The position numbers and the translations under genes are program-made. The notes under the pieces were generated by a model that did not search any database, was not told the DNA's origin, and worked only from the letters and a program-made list of their open reading frames with translations. Of a stretch of 64,000 nt of DNA, positions 37,214 through 46,287 are shown piece by piece. Origin of the DNA: Neorhizobium alkalisoli (GTDB lineage: Bacteria; Pseudomonadota; Alphaproteobacteria; Rhizobiales; Rhizobiaceae). The stretch's first letter is position 1. Each line of letters begins with the position of its first letter. The stretch is taken from assembly GCF_007829835.1 (NCBI RefSeq), contig NZ_VIWP01000002.1, positions 930,001 through 994,000 of the forward strand, in the 5' to 3' direction.

Positions 37214-38095
37214 TCAGGCGTCGACGGCGGCTTCGAACGCGTCGATCGCCCGTTTCAGCTCGTCCTTGATATCGACCGAGGCATCGAGGATTTCGCGGGC
37301 CTTGAAGAAGTCGAGCACCCCAAACCGGTTGACGTTCGGGCGCAGGAAAATATGCGGCGGGCGCAGCTTCAGCTTCAGGGCGATATTGGCCTGCATGGTG
37401 AGCTGGCTTGCCCCAAAAATACTGTCCAGACGGTTCGGCGGATGGGTGCCATCACCTTCCGGCGCGCCGACGACGTCGATGCCGATCACCACGTCGGCGA
37501 GATCCAGCAGCTGCTCGTAAGGCACCGGATTGCAGACACCGCCATCGATCATGATGCGCTCGTTGACGCGTACCGGCATGAACAGGCCTGGAATGGCGGC
37601 AGAGGCGGCGATCGCCGTGCGCAGCTCCCCGGTTTCCAGCACGGTTTCTGCCTGCCCGTAATAATCGGTGGCCGAGATTTTCAGCGGAATGAGGAGATCG
37701 GCGAAATCGCGCGGCACCTGCGTGGGCAAAAGCGCGTCGATGATATGTTCAAGATTGAAATGGCCGAAACGAAAACCGCCGAGCCTGTCGCGCATCGTGG
37801 CAGGCCCCAGGCTCCAGAGCCGGTTGAACAGCCTGCCGCGATTGCCGACCGTCTCGATCGTATACTCGCTCATCTCGCGGCCAGTCATGCCCGATGCCAT
37901 GCCGGCGCCCATGATGGCGCCGATCGACGAGCCTGATATAGCCACCGGCCGGATGCCGAGTTCGTCGAGCGCCTCGATCACATGGATATGCGAAATGCCC
38001 CGTGCCCCGCCGCCACCGAAGGCGACGGCATAACGCAGGCCGCCACTGTGCTTCGTCGCGATGTCTTCTTCGGGCAGGGCAATCATCGTACTCAA
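37214..38095 (-). CDS. Patatin-like phospholipase (RssA-like)
   Basis: 293 residues. Patatin catalytic dyad: Ser in GSSIG (about residue 57) and Asp in IDGG (about 179); the oxyanion loop GGGGARGISHIHVIEAL lies near residue 28. Acyl hydrolase, probably on membrane lipids. The start is TTG at 38095, with GGAGG 5 nt upstream; the ATG four codons on has poor spacing. Follows rsmD by 20 bp on the same strand. Confidence 0.88.
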   Translation of the reverse strand: MSTMIALPEEDIATKHSGGLRYAVAFGGGGARGISHIHVIEALDELGIRPVAISGSSIGAIMGAGMASGMTGREMSEYTIETVGNRGRLFNRLWSLGPATMRDRLGGFRFGHFNLEHIIDALLPTQVPRDFADLLIPLKISATDYYGQAETVLETGELRTAIAASAAIPGLFMPVRVNERIMIDGGVCNPVPYEQLLDLADVVIGIDVVGAPEGDGTHPPNRLDSIFGASQLTMQANIALKLKLRPPHIFLRPNVNRFGVLDFFKAREILDASVDIKDELKRAIDAFEAAVDA

Positions 38096-38115
38096 GACAA
38101 CCTCCTGCCCTTCAA

Positions 38116-38676
38116 TCAGGCCGGTTCGTACCGGAAGAATTCAACCCGCGTATCGCCGAAAATACGGCTCTCAAGCGGCTTGAATACGGCATCGGCCGTT
38201 ACCGTCACATCGGCACGCTCTTCCAGAATGACAAGGGCACCCGGCAGAAGCCAGCCACCTTTGTGAGCGGAAAGGAGCGCCTTTTCACCGAGACCCTGGC
38301 CGTAGGGCGGATCCGCGAACAGGAGATTGAAAGGCTCGACATTGTTGGACGGCCCGAGATCCGTTGCGTCTCGACGCAGGATGCGGGCGCGACCATGCAG
38401 GCCGAGACTATCGATATTTTCCCAGAGCAGGCTGCGGCCCTCGACGCCATTCTCGACGAACAGCGCGTGCCGGCAGCCGCGCGACACGGCTTCCAGACCA
38501 ACGGCGCCTGTTCCGGCAAAAACATCCATCACCCGCGTGCCATTCAGCGCTTCGGGATAGACATGGCCGATAATGTTGAACAGGCTTTCGCGCGTCCGGT
38601 CGATGGTCGGCCGGATCGCATTGCTTTTCGGCGTGGCCAGCGGACGGCCACGGAATTCACCACCAACAATCCGCAC
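38116..38676 (-). CDS. rsmD: 16S rRNA (guanine966-N2)-methyltransferase
   Basis: 186 residues. SAM site DVFAGTGAVGLEAVSRG (about 50-66) and the catalytic NPPY-type motif as DPPYGQGLGE (about 124-133). N-terminal MRIVGGEFRGRPL...RPTIDRTRESLFNII is the RsmD signature. The start is GTG at 38676, with GAGAGG 7 nt upstream and only 3 nt after the rluB stop, so it is tightly coupled to the other rRNA modification gene. Confidence 0.94.
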   Translation of the reverse strand: MRIVGGEFRGRPLATPKSNAIRPTIDRTRESLFNIIGHVYPEALNGTRVMDVFAGTGAVGLEAVSRGCRHALFVENGVEGRSLLWENIDSLGLHGRARILRRDATDLGPSNNVEPFNLLFADPPYGQGLGEKALLSAHKGGWLLPGALVILEERADVTVTADAVFKPLESRIFGDTRVEFFRYEPA

Positions 38677-38679
38677 GGC

Positions 38680-40761
38680 TTAGCCTCTCGGCGTCCGGGG
38701 CTTGCCCCCCGGCCTGCCGCTGCCGCCTGCAGGACGTCCACCGGGCTTGCCGGAGCCGCCCGGCTTGCCGCCGAAGCTCTTGCCACCTGCGGGACGACCG
38801 CCGGGCTTGCCGCCAAACGGCTTTCCACCTGGCTTGCCCCCACGCGGCTTGTCACCGAAGGGACGATCGCCCGCCGGGCGCTCGCCGCGTGCCGGACGGT
38901 CGGAGAAGGAACGGGCGGGACGATCACCATCTTCGCGCGGCTTGCGGTCACCATAGGGGCGATCACCAAAGGGACGGTCACCACGGGGCTTATCGCCATA
39001 CGGGCGGTCGCCACGCGGACGATCGGAGCGGCCTTCGCCGGCACCGAAGGAACGAGCGGGACGGTCACCGTCCTCGCGCGGCTTGCGGTCTCCACGAGGG
39101 CGGTCACCGAAGGAACGGTCGCCACGCGGCTTGTCGCCATAAGGACGATCACCACGCGGGGGGCGATCACCAAAGGAGCGTTCGCCACGGGGGCGCTCGG
39201 AACGGCCTTCGCCGGCCGAGAAGGAACGGGCCGGACGGTCGCCATCCGCACGCGGCTTGCGGTCGCCATAGGGACGGTCACCACGCGGAGGACGGTCGCC
39301 ACGATCCTGTCGATCGCCAAAACCACCCTTGCGGCCGAAACCACCCTTTTCCGAAGTGTCTGGGCCATCGGCGCGGATCCAGTCATTGTCTTCCGCGGCG
39401 CGGTTGACGACGACGGGGCGGTCGTTCTGGGGCGACGGCTTCTTGAACAGTTCTTCCGCCTGCGCACGCGCAGAGGTCTTGCGGCCCCTGTCGTCAGTGG
39501 TCGGGCGGGCGCCCGGAGCCATCCAGACATTGGCCGTGCGGCTCGTGCCCATCGGCGGGCGCTTCTTCGGACGCTCTTCGCTGCTCTCCTGATCGCGACC
39601 GCCGAACGGCTTTGCACCGCGGGGCTTATCCGAGAACTTGCGGTCGTCACGCTTCGTGTCGAGACGGCCAAGCGCCTTTTCGCGGCGGTCGTCGGAGCGA
39701 TCGCCACCACGCGGACGCTCGGATCTTTCCGGCTTCTGCTGCGTCCAGGCCGAGCGCTCGGCACGGGCGGGCTTTTCGTCGGCATCGTCGCCGTCGCGCT
39801 CGTTATAGATCGGCGCGTCGAAATTCGCCTTGGCTTCCGTGATCAGGCGCGGGCCGAGCTGGTCACGCAGGGTGCGGCCACGGACTTCAAGAACTTGGCC
39901 TTCCGGCAGGTCGCCGAGCTGGAACGGGCCATAGGAAATGCGGATCAGGCGGTTGACCTCAAGACCGAGCGCGCCGAGCACGTTCTTGATTTCGCGGTTC
40001 TTGCCTTCGCGCAGACCCATGGTGATCCAGACGTTACGACCCTGGCTGCGGTCGAGCGTCGCTTCGATCGCACCGTAAAGCACGCCGTCGACGGCAATGC
40101 CGTCCTTCAGCTTGTCGAGCGCTTCCTGATCGACCTCGCCATGGGCGCGGACGCGGTAACGGCGCAGCCAGCCGGTGGTCGGCAGTTCCAGCACGCGCGA
40201 CAGACCGCCGTCATTGGTCAGAAGCAGCAGGCCTTCGGTATTGATGTCGAGGCGGCCGATCGAAAGCACGCGCGGCAGGTCGCCGGGCAAGTTTTCGAAT
40301 ACGGTTGGGCGGCCTTCCGGATCGGAATTGGTCGTCACCAGACCGCCGGGCTTGTGGTAAAGCCACAGGCGCGTGCGCTCGATGCCACGGATCGGGGCGC
40401 CATCCACCTCGATCGAGTCTTCGAGGGTCGCGTTGACGACCGGCGTTTCCAGAAGCTTGCCGTTGAGACGGACACGGCCCTCAAGAATCATCCGCTCGAC
40501 ATCGCGACGCGATGCGACACCGGCGCGGGCGAGAATCTTCGAAATGCGTTCCGGCTTGCCGTCGCCGCTGGCCGCAGCCGGCGTGTCTGCCTGGCGGCGA
40601 AACACCTTTGCGGGCTTGTCGGCAGCAGCCTTCGAGGCAGCCCGCTTCTTGGGGCTTGCATCGGATTTTACCGCTGCGCCGTCTTTCGGTGCCGCCTTCG
40701 GCTTGATTTCGCGAACGAAGGTCCTTGCCTCGCCGCGCTTCGGCTTGTCTTTGAAGGTCAT
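38680..40761 (-). CDS. rluB: RluB-type rRNA pseudouridine synthase with long Arg/Gly-rich repeat tail
   Basis: 693 residues, about 400 longer than the enzyme core. A basic Lys/Ala-rich N-terminus (1-68), S4 RNA-binding domain (about 70-118) and RluB/RluE-type catalytic domain with GRLDINTEGLLLL (catalytic Asp 172) end near residue 310. From there to the end runs a low-complexity tail of repeated RGDRPYGDKPRGDR-type units, then GGKPGGKPFGGKPGG units, ending RTPRG. It modifies U2605-type sites of 23S rRNA. The tail is probably a disordered RNA-binding extension. Confidence 0.9.
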   Translation of the reverse strand: MTFKDKPKRGEARTFVREIKPKAAPKDGAAVKSDASPKKRAASKAAADKPAKVFRRQADTPAAASGDGKPERISKILARAGVASRRDVERMILEGRVRLNGKLLETPVVNATLEDSIEVDGAPIRGIERTRLWLYHKPGGLVTTNSDPEGRPTVFENLPGDLPRVLSIGRLDINTEGLLLLTNDGGLSRVLELPTTGWLRRYRVRAHGEVDQEALDKLKDGIAVDGVLYGAIEATLDRSQGRNVWITMGLREGKNREIKNVLGALGLEVNRLIRISYGPFQLGDLPEGQVLEVRGRTLRDQLGPRLITEAKANFDAPIYNERDGDDADEKPARAERSAWTQQKPERSERPRGGDRSDDRREKALGRLDTKRDDRKFSDKPRGAKPFGGRDQESSEERPKKRPPMGTSRTANVWMAPGARPTTDDRGRKTSARAQAEELFKKPSPQNDRPVVVNRAAEDNDWIRADGPDTSEKGGFGRKGGFGDRQDRGDRPPRGDRPYGDRKPRADGDRPARSFSAGEGRSERPRGERSFGDRPPRGDRPYGDKPRGDRSFGDRPRGDRKPREDGDRPARSFGAGEGRSDRPRGDRPYGDKPRGDRPFGDRPYGDRKPREDGDRPARSFSDRPARGERPAGDRPFGDKPRGGKPGGKPFGGKPGGRPAGGKSFGGKPGGSGKPGGRPAGGSGRPGGKPRTPRG
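38700..39330. repeat. Tandem coding repeats in the rluB tail
   Basis: Degenerate direct repeats on the minus strand encode GDRPxGDKPRG and GKPGGxP units; visible copies recur every roughly 30-60 bp (for example the cggtcaccacg/cggtcgccacg words). They stay in frame throughout, so they are part of the gene and not an intergenic array. Repeat number is likely to vary between strains through slippage or recombination. Confidence 0.75.
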
Positions 40762-40811
40762 TTGCTATTTGCCTGAAGCGTGATGTCTAACGGAATGATC
40801 CGGACATTCTT

Positions 40812-40851
40812 GTTCGTGTTCTAGTTCGTGTTGAATATATACGGTTCGTGT
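40812..40851. promoter_or_regulatory. Triple GTTCGTGT direct repeat in the rluB/tadA divergent promoter
   Basis: Exact copies of GTTCGTGT begin at 40812, 40824 and 40844, spaced 12 and 20 bp, in the 160-bp gap between the divergent rluB and tadA starts. The GTTC pair spacing is 8 or 16 and so does not fit the LexA box. Possible activator or repressor site; could also be slippage remnant. Confidence 0.35.
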
Positions 40852-40921
40852 CCGCCGCCGGACATCCAGTTGGATGTTTCCTATCAGTTCGCGCGATCCG
40901 GGTTAAGAGGAAATCGCGGAA

Positions 40922-41389
40922 ATGACGAATAGCGCAAAATTCATGGATGCGGCGCTCCAGGAAGCTTTCGCCGCCGCAGACCGCGGCGAGGTGCCGGTCG
41001 GCGCGGTTCTCGTCATCGACGGCGCCATCGTCGCCCGTTCCGGCAACCGTACGCGGGCCGAAAACGACATTACCGCCCATGCCGAAATCGCCGTGATCCG
41101 AGAGGCTTCCGCCCTGCTCGGCCAGGAGCGGCTTTCCGGCGCCGATCTCTACGTGACCCTGGAACCCTGCACGATGTGCGCCGCGGCAATCTCTTTCGCG
41201 CGCATTCGCCGGCTTTATTACGGTGCGGAAGATCTTAAAGGTGGCGCTGTGGACAATGGCGTGCGGTTCTTCACGCAACCGACCTGCCATCATGCGCCGG
41301 ACGTTTATTCGGGACTTGCCGAAACGGATGCTTCGGCACTTCTGGTCGATTTCTTTCGCAGCAAGCGAGACCGAGAGGGCGGCCTGTAA
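40922..41389 (+). CDS. tadA: tRNA(Arg) adenosine-34 deaminase
   Basis: 155 residues. Converts the wobble adenosine of tRNA-Arg(ACG) to inosine. Zinc site HAE (H53, E55) and PCTMC (C83, C86), the dimer-forming deaminase fold entry GEVPVGAVLVIDG, and VRFFTQPTCHHAPDVYSGL toward the end. Start at 40922 follows GGAAATC; normal family length. Confidence 0.94.
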   Translation: MTNSAKFMDAALQEAFAAADRGEVPVGAVLVIDGAIVARSGNRTRAENDITAHAEIAVIREASALLGQERLSGADLYVTLEPCTMCAAAISFARIRRLYYGAEDLKGGAVDNGVRFFTQPTCHHAPDVYSGLAETDASALLVDFFRSKRDREGGL

Positions 41390-41413
41390 CAGCCGAGCCA
41401 ACCGGTGGGTGGC

Positions 41414-42064
41414 TTATTGGAAGGGCTGCCACCAGCTGGAATTGGACGACTGGGACGCCTTTTCGGCTTCCTTCTTGCGGCGCTTTTCCTTGTCGTTTTC
41501 CGATTCGCCGAGATCCTGAAGGGCGGAGGCGTCTGCGGCACGATACTGTGCCGGCGGCTCGGACAGCGAGCGACGACGGGAATTGATATCCACCGTCTCG
41601 GCATCCTGCTTGGCCTTGCGGAAAGCTTCCCACTTTTCCGATTCGGTCATCTGGCCAGCCTGGCCGCGACCGCTCAGGAGCGGCGAGCGGTAGTTCTGGT
41701 TCTTTTCATTGTTCTCGGCTTCAAGACGCAGACGGTCACGCGTCTCTTCCGGAGATTCCACCCAGTTCGGGTTGTTCTCGCGGTTGGCAAGCGAGGTCTG
41801 CGGTGCCGGAAGCGGTGCGCCGGAGGTGGCGTTCGGATTGCTGGAGACAACCAGGGTCGGACGCGGATTGTAACGCAGCTTGCTGGTCTTGTCCTCGCGG
41901 CTGGAGCCGATCGACACGACATTGCCGAGGTCATCGCCAAGCTGTTCCATCGCGGTCTTGTCAGTACCGTAGGTTGGGCTGCCGACGCAGCCCGAAAGGG
42001 TCAGGCTCGCGGCAAGAATGCCGGCCGCGCTCATGCCGACACGAAATACGTATGTCGTTTTCAT
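41414..42064 (-). CDS. Predicted outer-membrane lipoprotein, unknown function
   Basis: 216 residues from MKTTYVFRVGMSA, preceded by TAGGGG. A lipoprotein signal peptide ends in the lipobox LSGC (Cys about residue 26). The mature part is hydrophilic, rich in Asn/Glu/Lys/Arg, with helical charged stretches (EETRDRLRLEAENNEKNQN; ENDKEKRRKKEAEKASQ) and a WWQPFQ end. I do not recognise a domain. It lies 135 bp after ileS in the same direction. Confidence 0.75.
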   Translation of the reverse strand: MKTTYVFRVGMSAAGILAASLTLSGCVGSPTYGTDKTAMEQLGDDLGNVVSIGSSREDKTSKLRYNPRPTLVVSSNPNATSGAPLPAPQTSLANRENNPNWVESPEETRDRLRLEAENNEKNQNYRSPLLSGRGQAGQMTESEKWEAFRKAKQDAETVDINSRRRSLSEPPAQYRAADASALQDLGESENDKEKRRKKEAEKASQSSNSSWWQPFQ

Positions 42065-42199
42065 CAAACCCCTACCAGCGGCGCCCGTCCTTGACGCCTC
42101 GCAAACCACTAAAATGCAGGTGCCGGAAAAATCCGGCCAATTTCAGGCAGGAATACCGGATGACACACCAAAGCGCAATCATCCGGCATATTTAGTCGT

Positions 42200-45106
42200 T
42201 CAGAGCCGGCCGAGAGCGGCCAGTTCATGCAGCGCCACGGCATCGCGGGCCGAGACATCCGGATAGGCCGGATCGGAGCCGACATCGCTCGTCACACGCC
42301 AGGAACGGGCGCATTTGACGCCCTCCGCCAGCTTCGGATCGACTGCAACGCCCGGCACGTCCGACAGGCGGAAGGCCGTTTCCGGGCCTTCACTTGCCGT
42401 GATCGTGATGGCCGAAGTGATGCAGGTTTCCTCGAATTCCTGGCCTTCCAGCGCCTTCAGAAGCTCGGCATCCGACACGTAGACGACAGGAGCCGCTTCC
42501 AGCGAAGAGCCGATACGCTTGTCCTTGCGCTCGATTTCGAGCGCGCCCGTGACAACCGAGCGGACCTTGCGGATCTTTTCCCACTTGGTTTCCACCGCCT
42601 CATTCTGCCATTCGGCCGGGATCGACGGGAACTGTTCGAGGTGAACCGAAACCGCAGCCGGCTTCAGGGACAGCCATGCCTCTTCCGTTGTGAAGGGCAG
42701 CATCGGCGCAAGCCAGGTCACCATGCAATCAAAGATCTTGCGGATGACCGACAGGGCCGAACGACGGCGCAGCGAGGACGGAGCGTCGCAATAAAGCGCG
42801 TCCTTGCGGATGTCGAAATAGAAGGCCGAGAGCTCGATATTGGCGAAATCAATCAGAGCGCGGGCGATCTTCTTGAATTCGAAGGCATCGTAGCCGTCGC
42901 GGACGAGCTTATCGAGCTCGTGCAAACGATGCAGCATCAGCTTTTCGAGTTCCGGCAGTTCGGCATAGGCGATCTCCTCGCCTTCGTCATGGGCGAGCGT
43001 GCCGAGCATCCAGCGGATCGTGTTGCGCAGCTTGCGGTACGCATCGACATTGGTCTGGATAATCGTCTTGCCGAGGCGCTGGTCTTCCCAATAATCCGTG
43101 GTCATGACCCAGAGACGCAGGATATCGGCGCCGGCATCCTTCATGACGTCCTGCGGCGAGACGACGTTGCCGAGCGACTTCGACATCTTCTGGCCCTTTT
43201 CATCCATGGTGAAGCCATGAGTGATGACCGTGTCATAAGGCGCGCGGCCGCGGGTGGCTGCCGATTCCAGCAGCGAGGAATGGAACCAGCCGCGATGCTG
43301 GTCGGAGCCTTCGAGATAGACGTCGGCCGGCCATTTCAGGTCCGGGCGGTCTTCCAGCGTGAACGTGTGGGTCGAGCCCGAGTCGAACCAGACATCGAGA
43401 ATGTCCATGACCTGCGACCACTTGGCCGCGTCATGCTTGTTGCCGAGGAAGCGTTCCTTGGCGCCGGCGGCGAACCAGGCGTCCGCACCTTCTGCATCGA
43501 AGGCTTCGAGAATGCGGGCATTGACCTCTTCGTCCTGCAGGACATTGCCTTCTTCATCGGCAAAAACGCAGATCGGGACGCCCCAGGCGCGCTGGCGGGA
43601 CAGAACCCAGTCCGGGCGCTGCTCGATCATGGCGCGCAGGCGGTTCTGGCCGGCGGCGGGGACGAAACGGGTATCGTCGATCGCCGAAAGCGCACGGGTG
43701 CGCAGCGTCGTGCCGTCCTTCAGGTCCTTGTCCATATAGACGAACCATTGCGGCGTGTTGCGGAAGATGATCGGCTTCTTGGAACGCCAGGAATGCGGAT
43801 AGGAATGTTTTAGACGACCGCGGGCGAACAGCGCATTACGTTCGATCAGCGCCTTGATGACGCGGTCATTGGCATCGCCCTTCTTGCCGTTATCGTCCAT
43901 GACGCGCGCCCCCTCGAAACCGGGGGCGTCGGCGGTGTAGGTACCGGAATCGTCGACCGGGAACGGGATGCGCGGATCGATGCCGCGGGCTTCGAGCTCC
44001 TTGACCGAGGACATCCAGGCCTCGAAGTCCTCACGGCCGTGGGACGGCGCGGTGTGGACGAAACCGGTACCGGCGTCATCGGTGACGTGGTCGCCGGGGA
44101 GGAGCGGAACGGCGAAGTCGTAGCCGAGGTCTTTTAGGGGATGGGCTGCGGTGATGGCTGCGAGGTCGGCTGCAGACACATCTGCAACGCGCTTGAAGGC
44201 GAGCTTTGCCTTGGCCGCGGATTCTTCAGCGAGCTTGTCAGCAAAGATCAGCTTTTCATCCGGACGCGGGCCGAAATCGTTCTCGGCGGCCGTGACCTCG
44301 TAAAGGCCGTAAGCGACCTTCGGCGAATAGGCGATGGCGCGGTTGCCCGGAATGGTCCAGGGCGTGGTGGTCCAGATGACGACATGGGCGTCAGAGAGAG
44401 CTGCCGGGCCATTGCTGACCGGGAACTTCACCCAGATCGTGTCGCTCTCGTAATCGTGGTATTCGACTTCCGCTTCCGCCAGCGCGGTGCGTTCGACGAC
44501 CGACCACATGATCGGCTTGGAACCGCGATAGAGCTGGCCGCTCATGGCGATCTTCAAGAGTTCGCCGGCGATGCGGCTTTCTGCGTGAAAATTCATCGTC
44601 AGATAGGGATTGTCGAAATCGCCGACGATGCCGAGGCGCTTGAACTCGTCGCCCTGGATCTTGATCCACTTTTCGGCATAGGCGCGGCATTCCTTGCGGA
44701 ATTCGATCATCGCGGCCGGCTGCTTCAGGTCGGGCTTCGCCTTACCCTTGGCGCGGTAGTTCTCTTCCTCGATCTTCCACTCGATCGGCAGGCCGTGGCA
44801 ATCCCAGCCCGGAACGTAGTTCGAGTCATAACCGCGCATCTGGAACGAGCGGGTGATGACGTCCTTCAGGATCTTGTTCAGCGCGTGGCCGATATGGATA
44901 TTGCCGTTGGCATAGGGAGGGCCGTCGTGCAGCACGAATTTTTCGCGGCCGGCGGCGGAGGCGCGAAGCTTCTTGTAAAGATCCATCTCCTGCCAGCGGG
45001 CGACCGTTTCCGGCTCCTTCTGCGGCAGGCCGGCGCGCATCGGGAATTCGGTTTCAGGCAGGTAGAGGGTTTTGGAATAGTCGAGCTTTTCGGCAGTGTC
45101 GGTCAT
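42200..45106 (-). CDS. ileS: Isoleucyl-tRNA synthetase
   Basis: 968 residues from [28 protein letters not shown] (ATG 45106; an in-frame TTG at 45118 is less likely). Class I motifs HIGH in [14 protein letters not shown] and KMSKS in [12 protein letters not shown], the CP1 editing domain in between (from about 200 to 400), and anticodon-binding C-terminal part. The C-terminal zinc-binding segment of E. coli IleRS is absent: only one Cys (CARSW) remains near the end, as in many alphaproteobacterial enzymes. Confidence 0.96.
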   Translation of the reverse strand: MTDTAEKLDYSKTLYLPETEFPMRAGLPQKEPETVARWQEMDLYKKLRASAAGREKFVLHDGPPYANGNIHIGHALNKILKDVITRSFQMRGYDSNYVPGWDCHGLPIEWKIEEENYRAKGKAKPDLKQPAAMIEFRKECRAYAEKWIKIQGDEFKRLGIVGDFDNPYLTMNFHAESRIAGELLKIAMSGQLYRGSKPIMWSVVERTALAEAEVEYHDYESDTIWVKFPVSNGPAALSDAHVVIWTTTPWTIPGNRAIAYSPKVAYGLYEVTAAENDFGPRPDEKLIFADKLAEESAAKAKLAFKRVADVSAADLAAITAAHPLKDLGYDFAVPLLPGDHVTDDAGTGFVHTAPSHGREDFEAWMSSVKELEARGIDPRIPFPVDDSGTYTADAPGFEGARVMDDNGKKGDANDRVIKALIERNALFARGRLKHSYPHSWRSKKPIIFRNTPQWFVYMDKDLKDGTTLRTRALSAIDDTRFVPAAGQNRLRAMIEQRPDWVLSRQRAWGVPICVFADEEGNVLQDEEVNARILEAFDAEGADAWFAAGAKERFLGNKHDAAKWSQVMDILDVWFDSGSTHTFTLEDRPDLKWPADVYLEGSDQHRGWFHSSLLESAATRGRAPYDTVITHGFTMDEKGQKMSKSLGNVVSPQDVMKDAGADILRLWVMTTDYWEDQRLGKTIIQTNVDAYRKLRNTIRWMLGTLAHDEGEEIAYAELPELEKLMLHRLHELDKLVRDGYDAFEFKKIARALIDFANIELSAFYFDIRKDALYCDAPSSLRRRSALSVIRKIFDCMVTWLAPMLPFTTEEAWLSLKPAAVSVHLEQFPSIPAEWQNEAVETKWEKIRKVRSVVTGALEIERKDKRIGSSLEAAPVVYVSDAELLKALEGQEFEETCITSAITITASEGPETAFRLSDVPGVAVDPKLAEGVKCARSWRVTSDVGSDPAYPDVSARDAVALHELAALGRL

Positions 45107-45402
45107 GAGATCAGGCAATCGTTGCTGGCGCCGCTTGGATATCGGGGCGTATGTGTCGATGAAATTCGGTGGCGGAGGCGCTGTCAGGAGGCGCCGAAAT
45201 CCCGGACCTTCCCGCAGCCTCTCAGGCAGCGCAGAAAGCCGGGCCGATAATTCGTATCGATGGGCTCAGCCGGAGCTTTTTCATGACGGCGGTTATTAAG
45301 GGGTTTTGCGGCGGAAAGGAAGGGGTTCATTGAGCCGGATTGAAGTCCTGGCCAAATGCGCCTAGATTTGATGGCAAATGGCCCAAACAGACATCGAGAG
45401 AC

Positions 45403-45804
45403 ATGATGACGACAGTTGCACTGGTCTCGACACAGGAATTGCTCAACACAGCGACCGGCGGGCAGATGAGGCATTTCGACGGCCGCTCGGTCGAGCAGCT
45501 GAAACAATACGGCTTTTCGATCGACGAGATCTACAGGTTCGTCGCTCCCCGCCGAACGCTGGCCCGGCGCATCGAAAAGGGTGAGCCTCTCACCGTGTCG
45601 GAAAACGACAGCGCCCAGCGGATATTGCGGATCAGCGAACTGGCCGACCGGGTTTTCGGCGAGAGGAAAAAAGCCCAGAACTGGCTGCGCAAGCCGAGCC
45701 GCGCCATGCATGGGGTTACCCCCATCGACCTTCTCGTTTCCGAGACGGGCGCGCGGCTGGTGGAGGAAGCGCTGATGCAGATCGATCACGGGATCTATGT
45801 CTAG
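45403..45804 (+). CDS. ParS/MbcA-type (DUF2384) antitoxin
   Basis: 133 residues from MMTTVALVSTQELL (GAGAG upstream). N-terminal Xre-like helical part (residues about 25-70, FSIDEIYRFVAPRRTLARRIEKG) and C-terminal toxin-binding DUF2384 domain with RVFGERKKAQNWLRKPSRAMHGVTPIDLL and a closing EEALMQIDHGIYV that plugs the RES active site in known pairs. The stop is 2 bp before the toxin start; the gene order antitoxin then toxin is standard. Confidence 0.88.
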   Translation: MMTTVALVSTQELLNTATGGQMRHFDGRSVEQLKQYGFSIDEIYRFVAPRRTLARRIEKGEPLTVSENDSAQRILRISELADRVFGERKKAQNWLRKPSRAMHGVTPIDLLVSETGARLVEEALMQIDHGIYV

Positions 45805-45806
45805 CC

Positions 45807-46241
45807 GTGTATCTGTGGCGGATCTCCAATTATGCGGATCTCAGTGGCCGGGGCGGACTGCTCGCCGCCGGCAGATGGCACAGGCGCGGAAATGCGGTCG
45901 TTTATTGCTCGGACCATCCATCAACGGCGCTTCTGGAAATTCTGGTACACGTCGATCTCGACGAGATCCCGACGGATTACACCCTTTTAAAGATTGCCTG
46001 CCCGGAAGGCCTGCCAGTCCACCGGCTTAGCGAGACTGATGTCGATTTGCGGGACCTCAGAGCCACACAGGATCTGGGCACAAGCCTTTTGAGCAGTGAC
46101 GCCAGGTGCCTGATTGACGTGCCAAGCGCGGTGATGCCGCAGGCACGGAATATCCTGATCAATCCTCGGCATGCCGGCGCGGACAGCATTCGGATCGAGA
46201 CCGCATACCGCTATCCTTTCGACAGCAGACTGCTGAGATAG
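45807..46241 (+). CDS. RES-domain toxin (NAD+ phosphorylase/glycohydrolase type)
   Basis: 144 residues from GTG at 45807. RES family features: MYLWRISN, GGLLAAGRWHRRGNAVVYCSDHPSTALLE (Arg, Tyr, Ser and Glu of the active pocket) and a C-terminal PSAVMPQARNILINPRHAGADSI. Known members deplete NAD+ and stop growth when the partner antitoxin is lost. The exact nucleotide reaction varies among RES toxins. Full length with no frameshift, so probably functional. Confidence 0.9.
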   Translation: MYLWRISNYADLSGRGGLLAAGRWHRRGNAVVYCSDHPSTALLEILVHVDLDEIPTDYTLLKIACPEGLPVHRLSETDVDLRDLRATQDLGTSLLSSDARCLIDVPSAVMPQARNILINPRHAGADSIRIETAYRYPFDSRLLR

Positions 46242-46287
46242 GAAAGCCGGCGACCTGCGCCGCCGGCCCGATGTGTCAACGTGATGT

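Noticed and set aside
38700..39330. Possible CRISPR-like array of short direct repeats
   Set aside because: Repeats are degenerate, spaced irregularly in multiples of three, and translate as one continuous tail of RluB.
38002..40776. A 924-codon open frame opposite rluB and rsmD
   Set aside because: Shadow of the repetitive rluB tail; its Arg/Thr/Ala repeats mirror the minus-strand coding repeats.
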